From positions 1-48,595 of the forward strand of contig CANJRM010000015.1 in NCBI GenBank assembly GCA_947476645.1: a stretch of 48,595 nt of DNA, written 5' to 3'. The position numbers and the translations under genes are program-made. Position 1 is the stretch's first letter; each line of letters begins with the position of its first letter. Of this stretch, positions 9,238 through 19,124 are shown in pieces. Below the pieces are notes generated by a model. The model searched no databases, was not told the DNA's origin, and was given only the letters and a program-made list of their open reading frames with translations. This DNA is from Bacteroidota bacterium. Its GTDB lineage: Bacteria; Bacteroidota; Bacteroidia; Chitinophagales; LD1.

Positions 9238-10911
9238 CTATTTTACTAAAACCAATTTTTTTGTGCCCGTCACTTTTCCGTTTTCAGAAAGCGTGGCGCA
9301 ATAATTTCCTGCTGCAAGTGAAGAAAGTTTGAGCGTAGTTGTTTCATTTTGCAAAACTGTTTTAGAAACTACTTGTGCGCTTACATTGGTAATAGCAATC
9401 TGCTGGTCGCAGTAACCGTTGTTGCTTGTTTTTACAGTTACTTCTCCCTTCGCAGGATTCGGAAATAAGGAGAAAGTGTTTCCGTTTTGTGTTTGAACAA
9501 TTCCTGTTGCTGCTTCGGGTTCATAAATCCAAAACTCTCTTCCTGCATCGGTAAAGTTTGCAGGCACAATTACTTTGTTGCCCCACATTTTAAAATCAAA
9601 CACATCAAGCGTTCCGCAACCCGAAATAAAATTAAACGGATGCTCGGTATTTGCTCCCAGTGGCATAACTACCTGGGTGCCTGATTGCGTGCCATCGCTT
9701 TCCACAAACACTTGCTTGTTGCTTGCACTATCATATGCCTGAAAGAAAAATTTTCCGTTTGCACCTGCTAAGAAAGTTTGCTCACTGCCAAAAAAATTCG
9801 GAAGGATAAACCCGCTCATCGAAAATGTACTGTGCGAAAATCCATTGAGGTCAATGCTGTGAATTTGATTAGCGCCATCAGCAAAAAAATACAACTTGTC
9901 ATTAGCAAAACTCAAATTGGTAATCCAACTGTAAGCCGCACCAGGCATCAACTCAACTGGCGTGTTATTTCCTTCGCCTATTCTGAAAATATTTTGCGAA
10001 GTCATAGTTGATGCGGTGAAATAAACTGCATTGTTGTAGAGCTTCATATTAGTAGGATACGAATTTCCTCCCGTTGCAATTACAATTCGCTGAAGCGTGT
10101 CACCTACATTTCCGTTGAATGAAAACAAATCAAAACCTTGTCCACTTGTTGCTGCCACCAAAAACAATTTGTTGTTGAATGCCAACATTGATTCAGTGCT
10201 TATAATGTGATACGGAGTTGTAGCAAGATTCAGAATTTGTTCCGTGCCGGCTACAGTTCCATCAGTTCTCCATAATTCCTGATTGCCGTTTCCATTCGGA
10301 AGCAGGAAATAAACTTTGTTGTTCAATTCGCAGTAGCCAAAGCCTTGAGAGTAAGAACTGATTGCCTGAATTGAATCGGTTCCCGCAGCAGTGCCATCGG
10401 TAATTATCAATTGGTCTTGTGTGCAAAAAAGCAATCTGCTTCCCATCACCGAAATGTTTTGTGGAGACAGAGCGCCATTCCATGATTGATTGAGCTCAGC
10501 AATTTTTGTAGTGCCGTTGTCACTTCCATCGCTAGTCCATAAATCGTAATCGGAACCATTATCAGTTGCCATAAAGAAAAGTTTACCTCCTGCCACAGCA
10601 ATATTTCCAATACCTGCCGAGCCAGTTGCGTTTATTTCTTTCACCAGCGAAGTGCCGCCAGTAGTTCCATCGCTCATCCATAGTTCTGTATTGTCGGGCG
10701 CATTTTGTGCAGCGAAATAAAGTTTGCTGTTGAACTCGGCAAAGTTGTTCAACTCTCCCGCACCGTAAAATGTTTTTGCGCTGTCGGTAAAGAAAAAGCT
10801 TTGTGTGCCTTGAAGCGGATTAATTTCTATTAAAGAAAAATTTCCGATAGCCATTGTTGCCTGCGAAATTATCAGCAGTGCAAAAAAGATTTTAGTTGTT
10901 TTCATAATCAT
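9238..10911 (-). CDS. T9SS cargo protein with ELK/WxxDGTxxGT repeats
   Basis: A 557-residue secreted protein. It has a signal peptide, then repeats of the ELWMSDGTTGGT type (WxxDGTxxGT) through residues 70-430, which are expected to form a beta-propeller-like fold. A T9SS sorting domain closes it: FSLFPNPAKGEV, then AAGNYCATL, ending in KKLVLVK. It is probably exported to the cell surface; the function is unknown. A 22-bp gap separates its end from the AraC gene, so the two may share a transcript. Confidence 0.88.
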   Translation of the reverse strand: MIMKTTKIFFALLIISQATMAIGNFSLIEINPLQGTQSFFFTDSAKTFYGAGELNNFAEFNSKLYFAAQNAPDNTELWMSDGTTGGTSLVKEINATGSAGIGNIAVAGGKLFFMATDNGSDYDLWTSDGSDNGTTKIAELNQSWNGALSPQNISVMGSRLLFCTQDQLIITDGTAAGTDSIQAISSYSQGFGYCELNNKVYFLLPNGNGNQELWRTDGTVAGTEQILNLATTPYHIISTESMLAFNNKLFLVAATSGQGFDLFSFNGNVGDTLQRIVIATGGNSYPTNMKLYNNAVYFTASTMTSQNIFRIGEGNNTPVELMPGAAYSWITNLSFANDKLYFFADGANQIHSIDLNGFSHSTFSMSGFILPNFFGSEQTFLAGANGKFFFQAYDSASNKQVFVESDGTQSGTQVVMPLGANTEHPFNFISGCGTLDVFDFKMWGNKVIVPANFTDAGREFWIYEPEAATGIVQTQNGNTFSLFPNPAKGEVTVKTSNNGYCDQQIAITNVSAQVVSKTVLQNETTTLKLSSLAAGNYCATLSENGKVTGTKKLVLVK

Positions 10912-10989
10912 TCATTTTGTTGAGCACAAAGCAATCATACATTGGCCACACGGCATTGTAAATTACGGCTGAATTGTTGTAAGCCGAAA

Positions 10990-12060
10990 CTATTGCTTGG
11001 TTATTCGTTTTGCTACTCCACCAACTTTCAAAACATAAATGCCTTTTGAAAAAAGCGAAATGTCCAAAGTAAAATTTGAAACAACAATTCTTTGCTTTAT
11101 CAAAATTCTTCCACTCAAATCACACACCGAAATTTCTTTCCCAATCAATTCATCATCTACAACCACATTCAAATTTTCTGTTGCAGGGTTTGGAAAAATT
11201 TGAATTCCAAAATCTGAATTTTGCGCTTCTGTTATTCCCGAAACAGTAACTGCTACAGCATTAGAAGTTGCAAAACATCCATGCTCATCAGTTACCGCCA
11301 CTGTGTAATTTCCCGATTGCACAGCTATGTAAATTGAATCGGTAGCATTCAGAATTAAATTTCCGTTTCTATACCACAGATACGAATTTCCGTTGTGTGC
11401 AGTGAGCGTATCGCCATTCACCGAAATAAAAACTGGCGGCAGTGGGTAAACACTTATTGCCTTGTGACCTGAAGCAGAACAACTATTTACATCGGTAGCT
11501 GTTACATAATAATTGCCTGCACTGTGAACCGTAATACAATTTGTGGTTGCTCCTGTGCTCCACAAATACGAAATAAAGTTCCCGTTCGTACAACAAATTT
11601 GTGTTGAATCGCTGGCACATATCAATGAGTCAAGCGCTATAACCGTTGCGCTTCCGGCACCCGTAGAAACTAAAGTAAACGAAGTATCAATTACACATCC
11701 ATTCTGATCAGTGGCTTCAAATGTATAGATGCCTGCACCAATATTCGTAATCGAATTTGCTGTACCTATTTGTGCTGCGCTAATTGTCCATGAGTAAGTA
11801 TATGTTGGCGTTCCGCCTGCAACACCCACATTATTTATAGAGCCGTTGTTCGCTCCGCACGAAGGACTTATAACACTCAACGAAGCAGTTACAAAATGCG
11901 GTGGCGTTGGTTGAGTAAGCGTAACTGCTTTTACAATGGAGTCAGCACTGCCGGGCATGGAGTCGCGCAGCAAAACATTGTTGATAGCAACTGAAGGGTC
12001 GGTGCCCGCACCATCATCGTTGTTCACCCAGTTGAACCGCACCATAAAGCTACTGAGCTT
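10990..12060 (-). pseudogene. T9SS surface protein, C-terminal fragment cut by the island
   Basis: About 355 codons of a secreted protein in the minus-strand frame. Visible are a segment MVRFNWVNNDDGAGTDPS at the upstream edge, a SprB/PKD-like beta-rich region with repeated SYLW motifs, and a T9SS sorting domain (IQIFPNPATENL, GIYVLKV). There is no signal peptide and no N-terminal domain. The frame stays open into the recombinase gene, but those residues only shadow it. The most direct reading is that the 5' part was separated when the island inserted, and should lie at the island's other end. Confidence 0.82.
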
Positions 12061-12075
12061 GCTCTGTAATATGGA
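12040..12075. other. Inferred left island junction (attachment region)
   Basis: Host-type coding sense of the T9SS gene stops and the recombinase C-terminus begins within these bases: the recombinase stop codon is at 12050-12052, while the host frame's MVRFNW segment ends right beside it. Large serine recombinases usually integrate with their gene at one element end, which fits. The crossover core cannot be fixed without the right junction or the empty site. Confidence 0.6.
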
Positions 12076-13729
12076 GCTGTGGCTGATAATTGACTTTGCG
12101 TCTAAATAGTTTGCTAAAAAACTGAACTTGGTCGCCACTCCAAAAAGCGGTCGGTTTCGATTCTTTAGTCTTCTTACCTATAGGGAGCATAATGGCCTTC
12201 TTCTGGTAGTTAAAGCCATTTACTGAAAAGGTTAGGTCAATATTATGGGTGCGGTCCTTAGCATTCCAGGTAACAAGGATATTCGCGCCGAGCTGATGAA
12301 GCAACTCCCGTTTTTCTTTAAACGCCATCTTATCCAATTCTTTGCGAACGTTCCATAATCCCTTAAGCCCTGCAAATAAATCTTCTGTTTGATTTTTGAT
12401 TTGTGCTAATGCCAGTCCCCGCTGCTCTTCATTTTTCAGTTTGCTCAGCAATATTTTTTTCTCTTTTTTAATTGCTGTATTTCGGCTATCAAAATTCTCA
12501 ATGTCTATCCGGCCAAGCTCATATAACTCAAATAGTTTTTGTTCCCTGACATCAAGCATATCAAGTTCAGACTTAAATCCTGCAATATCGTTATCAGATG
12601 TTTTGATGGCGGCATCATTACCATGTTCATTCCACTCAGATTGTATCTGAGATAAGTATTCACCGGAGTTTATTACTCTATCCCAAACAATAGCTTCGAG
12701 CCGGTCGAGATTTGGAGAGCGCAAGCCGCATGACTTGTAGCGCTTGGAGGAGCACATATAAGTTCGCTCATTTGATTTTATTTTACCATATAGATTTGCT
12801 CCACATACACCGCAGCGCAACAATCCTTTAAGTAGGTAATCATGAACGCCGTGGTTAAAGGCGCAGTTTCTGTTTTTTTTCAACTGTAGTTGCACTCTTT
12901 CCCATGTTTTCTCATCAATTATTTTTGGGGCAGGGTATATTTCACCTTTATACTTTCTTTCACCTTTATGGATAGGGCAGGTAAGTAGGCAATAAACTGT
13001 GCCTGGCCGCCAAACAAACTCCTCATTGGTAACCTGTCTAACGGAATTGGTATATCGGTTTCTAACCTTTGTGCCATTTAGCATAACCTTTCTTCCTCGT
13101 GTGGCAATATTCAGCGAGTTCAACTTCTTCGCGATAGTATTAGTTCCGTCCCCCGATAAACACCAAGCAACCATTTGTCGATAGATTTCTGCTTCTTCAT
13201 CATCTATGACCATAATTTTATTAGCATCCTTTCTATAACCGTAAGGGATTATCAATCCAATCCACCTCCCTTTTTTTACTGCCTCAATCATACCTCTGAT
13301 TGAACGAGCTGACTTTAAGCTGTTCTCCCTTTTATTGATAAGCGCCTTTATATCGGCCATGAATTCCTGGTCGTAATTGTTGTAATCAATGGAACCGGAT
13401 AGCGTATGGAGGATAATATTATGACGCATAAACTTAACCTTCAGTTTGGAGTGCAGTTCTGGGGAACGTGTCAACCGGTCAGTTTCAGTCACGAAAATAT
13501 CGGAAACCTCACCGGCATCAACCAACCGCAGCAATTCAGTAAGGGCCGGTCTGTTGCTGATGTCCTCATCCTTCGCGCTCTTGCCACCATCCTCATGCAA
13601 TTTATAGGTGAAGTCCAATTGCTTTGACTTTTCAATACCTGCAAGTTTCTGTGCCTGCAAGGAGTAACCTTGCAACTGCACATCCGAGCTTACCCGGCAA
13701 TAAATATGTAGAACTTTTTTTTCGTTCAT
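12050..13729 (-). CDS. Large serine recombinase (resolvase/integrase)
   Basis: A 559-residue site-specific recombinase. The N-terminal resolvase domain begins with the catalytic signature YCRVSS, with Ser14 the likely nucleophile, and contains FVTETDRLTRSP. A recombinase domain follows (IPYGYRKD, then a GTVYCLLTCPIHKGE segment), then a zinc-ribbon near residue 300 (CGVCGANLYG, later Cys residues), a coiled-coil stretch and a basic tail. This order fits large serine integrases of phages and mobile elements. It lies exactly at the break in the host T9SS gene and is the most likely integrase of the whole island. Confidence 0.92.
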   Translation of the reverse strand: MNEKKVLHIYCRVSSDVQLQGYSLQAQKLAGIEKSKQLDFTYKLHEDGGKSAKDEDISNRPALTELLRLVDAGEVSDIFVTETDRLTRSPELHSKLKVKFMRHNIILHTLSGSIDYNNYDQEFMADIKALINKRENSLKSARSIRGMIEAVKKGRWIGLIIPYGYRKDANKIMVIDDEEAEIYRQMVAWCLSGDGTNTIAKKLNSLNIATRGRKVMLNGTKVRNRYTNSVRQVTNEEFVWRPGTVYCLLTCPIHKGERKYKGEIYPAPKIIDEKTWERVQLQLKKNRNCAFNHGVHDYLLKGLLRCGVCGANLYGKIKSNERTYMCSSKRYKSCGLRSPNLDRLEAIVWDRVINSGEYLSQIQSEWNEHGNDAAIKTSDNDIAGFKSELDMLDVREQKLFELYELGRIDIENFDSRNTAIKKEKKILLSKLKNEEQRGLALAQIKNQTEDLFAGLKGLWNVRKELDKMAFKEKRELLHQLGANILVTWNAKDRTHNIDLTFSVNGFNYQKKAIMLPIGKKTKESKPTAFWSGDQVQFFSKLFRRKVNYQPQLHITEQAQ

Positions 13730-13804
13730 TGTTGTTGTGTTTATACGAGTTTAGCTTTTGGTTTTACAATAGAATAGTAAGTCCCGTCATTTTAATTAGG
13801 GCTT

Positions 13805-14821
13805 TTAAGTATTGGCGGAGTAAAGAATACCCGCCTTTTGTTTTTTAGTAGGGTCTTCAATATTTGTTGGCATCGGCAAAGCATTCACCGGTGGGTAACC
13901 GAGTATTTCCGTGCGGATATACACTGCCAGGTGATACATCAGCATCGGTGGAACACCGTTGCCGATTAACTTACACTTTAAAGCGGTGGAAGCATCCAGC
14001 TCAAAGTCCTCTGGAAACGAACTAAATCGTTTCAAGTAAGATTCGTTCTCTGCCAAGGGTGTCCATACATCATTTTCGAAATAGTAAACGCCTTCGGTAG
14101 CGGTAATGGTGCACATAAATTCACGGGGCGTGCGTATAATGCGCTTGCTCTGCCCAAAGTGAATCTGCCTGATAGCGGGTGCTATTTTTCCGATGGTGAA
14201 TCTGCCGATATTAGGTGTGGCAGCAAGAAACAATGGCGAAAATTTAAAGATGTCCTTGCGAATGCAAAGGTAGATTAAGCGCTCCCTGTCAGTCGGAGCA
14301 CCAAAGAAGAGAGCATTTACCTGAAAACAGAAAATGTAATACTCCGAAAGCTGCTCCTTAAAACGCAACTTGATTTCGTTCATTATCGGAGTCATCTCAG
14401 GGCGTAACATACCCGGCACATTTTCAAAGAGGATTATTTTCGGACGTATAGCCGCTGCAATTTCAATACCTTTTAGGAAAAGCGCATTCCTGGGGTCCAA
14501 GGGGTTTGCCTTACCGGAAGCAATACTGAATCCCTGGCAAGGTGCCGTAATGACCAGCAACGCGAGTTCACCTGCGTATATTAACGCCTTAGTCATTATC
14601 TCCTCCGCAGATAGCTTCATTATATCTGCATTCAAAAAAGGAATGTGTCCATACTTACCGTCTCGGAAGTTGAGTTCAAAATTTCTTTGAGCCACATGCC
14701 AGTTATCAATAGATAGCAGTTCCTTAAATCCCGCCCACAGCAAACCAAGCGATGAGCCGCCTACTCCGCAAAACAGCACCATCGCTGTGGGGAGTGAATT
14801 CATAATTATGTTCATTGTCAT
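13805..14821 (-). CDS. DNA cytosine-C5 methyltransferase, orphan
   Basis: A 338-residue C5 methyltransferase. Motif I is FCGVGGSSLG, the catalytic Cys95 lies in APCQGFS, motif VI is LFENVPG, motif VIII is DRERLIYL and the last motif is GNGVPP. No restriction enzyme is adjacent; the neighbours are the serine recombinase and a ParB-like gene on the same strand. An orphan methyltransferase at an element end can protect incoming DNA from host restriction, which is inference. The start could also be the third or seventh residue (both Met). Confidence 0.9.
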   Translation of the reverse strand: MTMNIIMNSLPTAMVLFCGVGGSSLGLLWAGFKELLSIDNWHVAQRNFELNFRDGKYGHIPFLNADIMKLSAEEIMTKALIYAGELALLVITAPCQGFSIASGKANPLDPRNALFLKGIEIAAAIRPKIILFENVPGMLRPEMTPIMNEIKLRFKEQLSEYYIFCFQVNALFFGAPTDRERLIYLCIRKDIFKFSPLFLAATPNIGRFTIGKIAPAIRQIHFGQSKRIIRTPREFMCTITATEGVYYFENDVWTPLAENESYLKRFSSFPEDFELDASTALKCKLIGNGVPPMLMYHLAVYIRTEILGYPPVNALPMPTNIEDPTKKQKAGILYSANT

Positions 14822-14913
14822 TTGTTTTTTAGATTTTAAATAATTCTATAGATGCAGCAGAAGTTTCAGTTTTATGGCGCGCGTATTTTTGTTTCTATTT
14901 TCATGGGTGGGTT

Positions 14914-15636
14914 TTAGCGATAGAAGAGTTCAGTCCCGGATTCTGCTTCGCGCATATCAATGCGTTTAGTTTTCGAGGAATGACAAAAGGGGCATTCGCA
15001 CATCGCAAGGTCTATTATCTGCACCGCCAGGTACTTACTGAGGTCTGGTGTTTTGCCTGTATCTTTTCTTACTTTGGCTGCAAGAGGAGTCAATTTCACG
15101 TTGTCACCATCAATAGTGTCGAGCAGGGTGGCATCGTGGTCACCTACCGTTACCAGGTCACGAACCTCACTTTCCGCGATGTCCATCTTTTCAGCGATGG
15201 CCTTTCTACGGTCGCGCTTCTCTTCACCTTCAATGTCACTTCGTTTGCCCTGGCGCTTCGGTAGTTCTACTTCGTAGAGTTTGATTTCGTAGTATTTTTC
15301 GCGGGGTGTCTTCTCACGGTAGTTGTTGCATTCAACGACAAACAATGCTTCATCTTCTTCTGGCAAATCCTCCATGACTTCCACGAACATGTACTCCCAG
15401 CCCAACATTCGGCAAGCGAGCACTCTTCGCCAACCAGATAAGACTGGGAATTTTCCATCCTTATTTGGTTTTGCAGCCTTGGGATTGTTTATGAGCCCTC
15501 CAAATTCGGTGATTGATTCTGCGAGAGGTTTTATACCTCTTGCAGTGTATATCCATGCAGAAGCCGGATGCTGAACCAGGTCGCTGAGATATAATTTTGT
15601 GTAAGAACCTTTAAATTTTTTACTTGAATTATCCAT
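14914..15636 (-). CDS. ParB-like domain protein with C-terminal Cys motif
   Basis: A protein of about 240 residues with a ParB/Spo0J N-terminal domain: LSDLVQHPASAW, then SITEFGGLI, and the nucleotide-binding-like PVLSGWRRVLACRMLGW. The middle has a helix-turn-helix-like segment (AIAEKMDIAESEVRDLV). Near the C-terminus is CECPFCHSS, which looks like half of a zinc-binding knuckle. I chose the Met at 15636 (MDNSSKKF) because the 17 residues before it look non-coding. No ParA is seen. Such proteins often act as regulators or in stabilising mobile elements. Confidence 0.75.
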   Translation of the reverse strand: MDNSSKKFKGSYTKLYLSDLVQHPASAWIYTARGIKPLAESITEFGGLINNPKAAKPNKDGKFPVLSGWRRVLACRMLGWEYMFVEVMEDLPEEDEALFVVECNNYREKTPREKYYEIKLYEVELPKRQGKRSDIEGEEKRDRRKAIAEKMDIAESEVRDLVTVGDHDATLLDTIDGDNVKLTPLAAKVRKDTGKTPDLSKYLAVQIIDLAMCECPFCHSSKTKRIDMREAESGTELFYR

Positions 15637-15710
15637 AGATTTATACTTAGTGTTTGACAGTTGTAGAAATGATAAACGGGGAATCAAATTTTAATGCAGC
15701 ACCAGGAGCA

Positions 15711-15727
15711 CCCTCTCATTGAGAGGG
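15711..15727. repeat. Short perfect hairpin CCCTCTC/GAGAGGG
   Basis: A 7-bp perfect inverted repeat with a 3-base loop in the gap between the ParB-like gene and the small upstream gene. There is no T-run on either side, so it is not a standard terminator. It may be a processing site or an operator. Confidence 0.35.
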
Positions 15728-15757
15728 GCTTTGGTGAAGATGAATTAGAGATAAGTT

Positions 15758-15970
15758 TTAATTGTAACTTATAGCTAAGTCGTTAACAAGGTTTTCCAGA
15801 AAAATCAACTCCTCTTCACGAGAGTAAATGCCGAGAGCTTCGTTAGAGTCAGCTTTTGTTACAGTCGTTAGAAAAGCATTAAGAGGTATGGCCTGAAAGT
15901 TTGATGATGGAACCGGGGCATACTGAAACTTTTGGAAGGGTGTTTCGACCTTTTTAATATCCTTTTTCAT
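15758..15970 (-). CDS. Small hypothetical protein
   Basis: About 70 residues if translation begins at the Met at 15970 (MKKDIKKVETPF); a longer frame to 16030 is open but looks like upstream sequence. There is no recognisable motif; the C-terminal half is acidic and leucine-rich (EEELIFLENLVNDL). It precedes the ParB-like gene on the same strand with about 120 bases between them and may be co-transcribed. Confidence 0.5.
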   Translation of the reverse strand: MKKDIKKVETPFQKFQYAPVPSSNFQAIPLNAFLTTVTKADSNEALGIYSREEELIFLENLVNDLAISYN

Positions 15971-16189
15971 GGTATTAAATTTTGGGTTTAAGGAAAAATG
16001 ATGAAATGAAACATTGGCTTTGCAAAGCATACTCGAAGGTAGACATAGGGGTGCGTGAGCTAACCCGACAATAGAGCAATCGGAATGGCTTTAATTGGAA
16101 ATGCCCGATAGACGGGCGTTTCAAGGAGAAAATATTTTAATTGGGGAGTAGTATTGTCGGGGGCATTGTCAGGATTAGGGCTGACATTG

Positions 16190-17467
16190 TCAGGTGTTAG
16201 TTACCTGTTTTTTATACCGTTCAATCTTTTGGTATGGCTGCAATCGCTCAAATATCTCATCCATCTTTTCCATCCACGGTTGTTTGGTGCGCTTAATTAC
16301 GCTTTTCTTAAGTTTTAATGTTTGTGATTGATTTAGACCTTCATTTTTCAAACCATTCACTATCTCATGAAAGCGTTTTTTAATAGTGTCAATTAAGATA
16401 ATTTCTTTGGACTCCACCAAAAAATAGTAAGGGAGTGGTTTAAATAAATATGGTTTATTGCCCTTTCCTTTCTCAATAAGTGCATAAACATCCCAAGCCA
16501 AATACATAAAGTAAAGCAAGTTGCTTACGCCTTCCCCTTTTCGAACCCAGTCGATTTTATTTCCTTTTAAGTAACCGGTGCGGAATGTCCGTCCAAGGGT
16601 AGTTCCGTCTCCATAGTCAATGAATCCTTCTGATTTTAGTTTTTGACCGATTTCATTCAATATGTTTTCACTAACCATTGAATCTCCAAACGGTGTTAGT
16701 TTTAATAGTTGTTTCGGAATCCGTATTTCATCTGGCTTAATATCGGCATCCAACCTTTGCGTTTCTAAGGATTTAGCTTTTGATTTTACTTCACCAAGAA
16801 AATGCGTCAAAGCCATTGCATAAGCGATACTACTAACAGGATTAGCGATAGGAATTTTTAAACTAACACCTTCTGCAAAAATTGCTTTTTCAGGAAATAT
16901 TTCACCGCTTGAATAAATCAGCACATGGTGGGGAGAGTATTCAATCTCAGTGGAACTTACAGAAACAGAATACTTCTCCTCAAGGGATTTGAAAAATGCT
17001 TCTGGAGTGCTTTCATCTTTGAGTTTCCGCAGTTGAAGAACGCTGTATTTCTTTTTTGTTTTTCTATCCTTGTAAGATGCTTTTTGCAACATTTTTAGCG
17101 TAGGAAGCACCACAAAATCTACCACCGGTCGCTTTTTACCATCCTCTATTTCACTTAAAAGACTGTCAAAGAATTTTTGAAATTCTGATTTCCTAAATAT
17201 TTCCGCAAAAAACTTTTCTAATCTGTCAGATATGTTTTCATCAGTTAAGTCTCGCCATTCCTGAATTTTTTCTAATTCGATTAACTTCTCCTTATGTAGC
17301 TCTTTACAAAACTTTAATTCATCTCTTTTCGTTGGATACCGATTCAATTTCAATTTGAACTCGTTCTCAAATTTACTCGAAATCACCTCTAACTCCGATT
17401 CATAAGTATGCATACAGAGTTCTACTAAATTTTGGAGTATCTCTCTAAGCAATCTTTCTTTTGTCAT
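16190..17467 (-). CDS. Hypothetical protein, 425 residues
   Basis: I do not recognise a family. The N-terminal 130 residues are highly charged and helical (coiled-coil-like); the middle has a mixed alpha/beta stretch with SSTEIEYSPHHVLIYSSG and PIANPVSSIAYAMALTHFLG, and the C-terminus is basic. There is no signal peptide or membrane segment. Proteins of this size and charge are frequent at mobile-element ends in Bacteroidota, but no function can be assigned. It is divergent from the nuclease gene at 17574, with a 106-bp shared promoter region. Confidence 0.75.
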   Translation of the reverse strand: MTKERLLREILQNLVELCMHTYESELEVISSKFENEFKLKLNRYPTKRDELKFCKELHKEKLIELEKIQEWRDLTDENISDRLEKFFAEIFRKSEFQKFFDSLLSEIEDGKKRPVVDFVVLPTLKMLQKASYKDRKTKKKYSVLQLRKLKDESTPEAFFKSLEEKYSVSVSSTEIEYSPHHVLIYSSGEIFPEKAIFAEGVSLKIPIANPVSSIAYAMALTHFLGEVKSKAKSLETQRLDADIKPDEIRIPKQLLKLTPFGDSMVSENILNEIGQKLKSEGFIDYGDGTTLGRTFRTGYLKGNKIDWVRKGEGVSNLLYFMYLAWDVYALIEKGKGNKPYLFKPLPYYFLVESKEIILIDTIKKRFHEIVNGLKNEGLNQSQTLKLKKSVIKRTKQPWMEKMDEIFERLQPYQKIERYKKQVTNT

Positions 17468-17573
17468 AAAATAAATTTATGAATGTGGTTCCCAAAATAG
17501 AAAATTAAACGCACGGAATATTTCATAGCCGGCTAATCTTTTCCCTTACACACTTTACTCCTATCTTCAACGC

Positions 17574-19061
17574 ATGAGCACCAATACAGAAAAACATATT
17601 CTCAGCAAGAGCACTTTCATAAAAGGCACCGTTTGTCCGAAAGCATTATGGCTTTACAAAAACAGACGTGACCTGATTCCGCCTACACCGGCAACAACGC
17701 AATTTGTTTTTGACCAAGGTCATGAAATTGGAAAGCTCGCGCAACAACTATTCCCAGACGGGTTAGATGCAAGCCCGAAAACATTTTTTGATTACGGTCC
17801 CTCGCTCGAACTCACGAAGCAGTTAATCAAAGACGGGCAACCGGTAATATATGAAGCGGCATTCCAACACAACGGAGTGCTGGCAGCACTTGATATACTT
17901 GTGAAGAAAAATGACGGTTGGTTTGGATACGAGGTAAAGTCCAGCACAAAAGCGCACGACATCCAACTACACGATTGCGCCCTCCAATATTTTGTGATGA
18001 AGGAATCAGGATTGGAATTAAAGGACATGTGCCTCATTCATATTAACTCAGAGTATGAACGGTCGGGCGAGATAGAACCGGATAAGTTGTTTAAAATAGA
18101 AAGCATCTATTATCTGGTAGTGGCGCTGCAAGACGAGATTGCCGAAAAGATAAATGAGTTGAAAAAAGTTGCGATAAGCAAGATTTCTCCCGACACTAAA
18201 ATCGGTCGTCAATGCACGCAACCTTATACATGCGAGTTCAAGGAGCATTGCTGGAAAGACGTTCCGAAAGAATCAATTCTTGACTTCACCTGTTACCGGT
18301 TGAACGAAAGATTCGAGCTGTTTCACGCAGGAACGAAACGTATCGCTGATTTAACGAATTGGGAAACACTTAAAGAACCGGAGAGGTATGTGGTCGAGTG
18401 CCACCGTAACAACGGCATCTATATAAATGCCGATATGCTCAGAGCATTCATACAGTCATTCAATTACCCGCTTTACTTCATGGATTTCGAAACGATTCGG
18501 TTTGCACTACCTCCGTTTGATAAGAGCAGTCCCTACGAGCAGATACCGTTTCAATATAGCATACACGTGTTGGAAAGTGAGAATGCCGAACCGATTCACT
18601 ATTCTTTTCTTGCGAGCGCACATAGCGACTTCAGAGAGAAATTTATTCGGGAGTTATTGCGTGACTTAGGCGACACCGGAACTGTGTTCGTGTATAATAG
18701 AGGGTTTGAGAAAGGCCGGCTGAATACGCTGTCGCAAATATTCCCGCAGTATGAAGAACAAATCAATGCCGTCATCAACCGGTTGATTGATTTAGCCGAC
18801 CCATTTTCCAAGCGTTGGTATTATGACAATAAATTTTCTTGCTCCTACTCAATAAAAAATGTGCTACCGGTTGTCGCGCCAAAACTGAGTTACAAAAATC
18901 TACCGGTGAACAACGGTGAACTGGCCAGTCAAATTTTCATGCAAATGATGAAGCAGCCGTCAGCCGACTGGTCAGCACAGCGCGAACACTTGTTGGAATA
19001 TTGTGCTCTGGATACTCAGGCGATGGTTGAGATATTCAGATTCCTGAACACGATTGTTTAA
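17574..19061 (+). CDS. DUF2779 protein: Cas4-like nuclease plus exonuclease-like domain
   Basis: A 495-residue protein with two parts. The N-terminal half resembles the Cas4/RecB-type PD-(D/E)XK nucleases: the FGYEVKSS strand near residue 120 carries the E-x-K signature. Cys residues at TVCPK and in GRQCTQPYTCEFKEHCW could bind an Fe-S cluster, as in Cas4. The C-terminal half matches DUF2779, whose YFMDFET and CALDTQAMVEI motifs look like a DnaQ-type 3'-5' exonuclease core. So it probably processes DNA ends with two activities. The next gene is 63 bases downstream. Confidence 0.85.
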   Translation: MSTNTEKHILSKSTFIKGTVCPKALWLYKNRRDLIPPTPATTQFVFDQGHEIGKLAQQLFPDGLDASPKTFFDYGPSLELTKQLIKDGQPVIYEAAFQHNGVLAALDILVKKNDGWFGYEVKSSTKAHDIQLHDCALQYFVMKESGLELKDMCLIHINSEYERSGEIEPDKLFKIESIYYLVVALQDEIAEKINELKKVAISKISPDTKIGRQCTQPYTCEFKEHCWKDVPKESILDFTCYRLNERFELFHAGTKRIADLTNWETLKEPERYVVECHRNNGIYINADMLRAFIQSFNYPLYFMDFETIRFALPPFDKSSPYEQIPFQYSIHVLESENAEPIHYSFLASAHSDFREKFIRELLRDLGDTGTVFVYNRGFEKGRLNTLSQIFPQYEEQINAVINRLIDLADPFSKRWYYDNKFSCSYSIKNVLPVVAPKLSYKNLPVNNGELASQIFMQMMKQPSADWSAQREHLLEYCALDTQAMVEIFRFLNTIV

Positions 19062-19124
19062 CCTTCGTCTTTGGTAACAGAAGTTCTATTTTTCCCTGTC
19101 GTCCTACCGCACTAATTTTACTGC

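Noticed and set aside
12061-12138. N-terminal extension of the T9SS fragment into the recombinase gene
   Set aside because: These residues are an out-of-frame reading of the recombinase C-terminus and do not continue the T9SS protein family.
15711-15727. Rho-independent terminator after the small gene at 15758-15970
   Set aside because: The hairpin has no T-run on the minus strand, so I listed it only as a hairpin.
17574-19061. CRISPR array or cas operon, suggested by a Cas4-like protein
   Set aside because: I saw no regularly spaced repeats and no cas1 or cas2 in the window; DUF2779 proteins also occur outside CRISPR.
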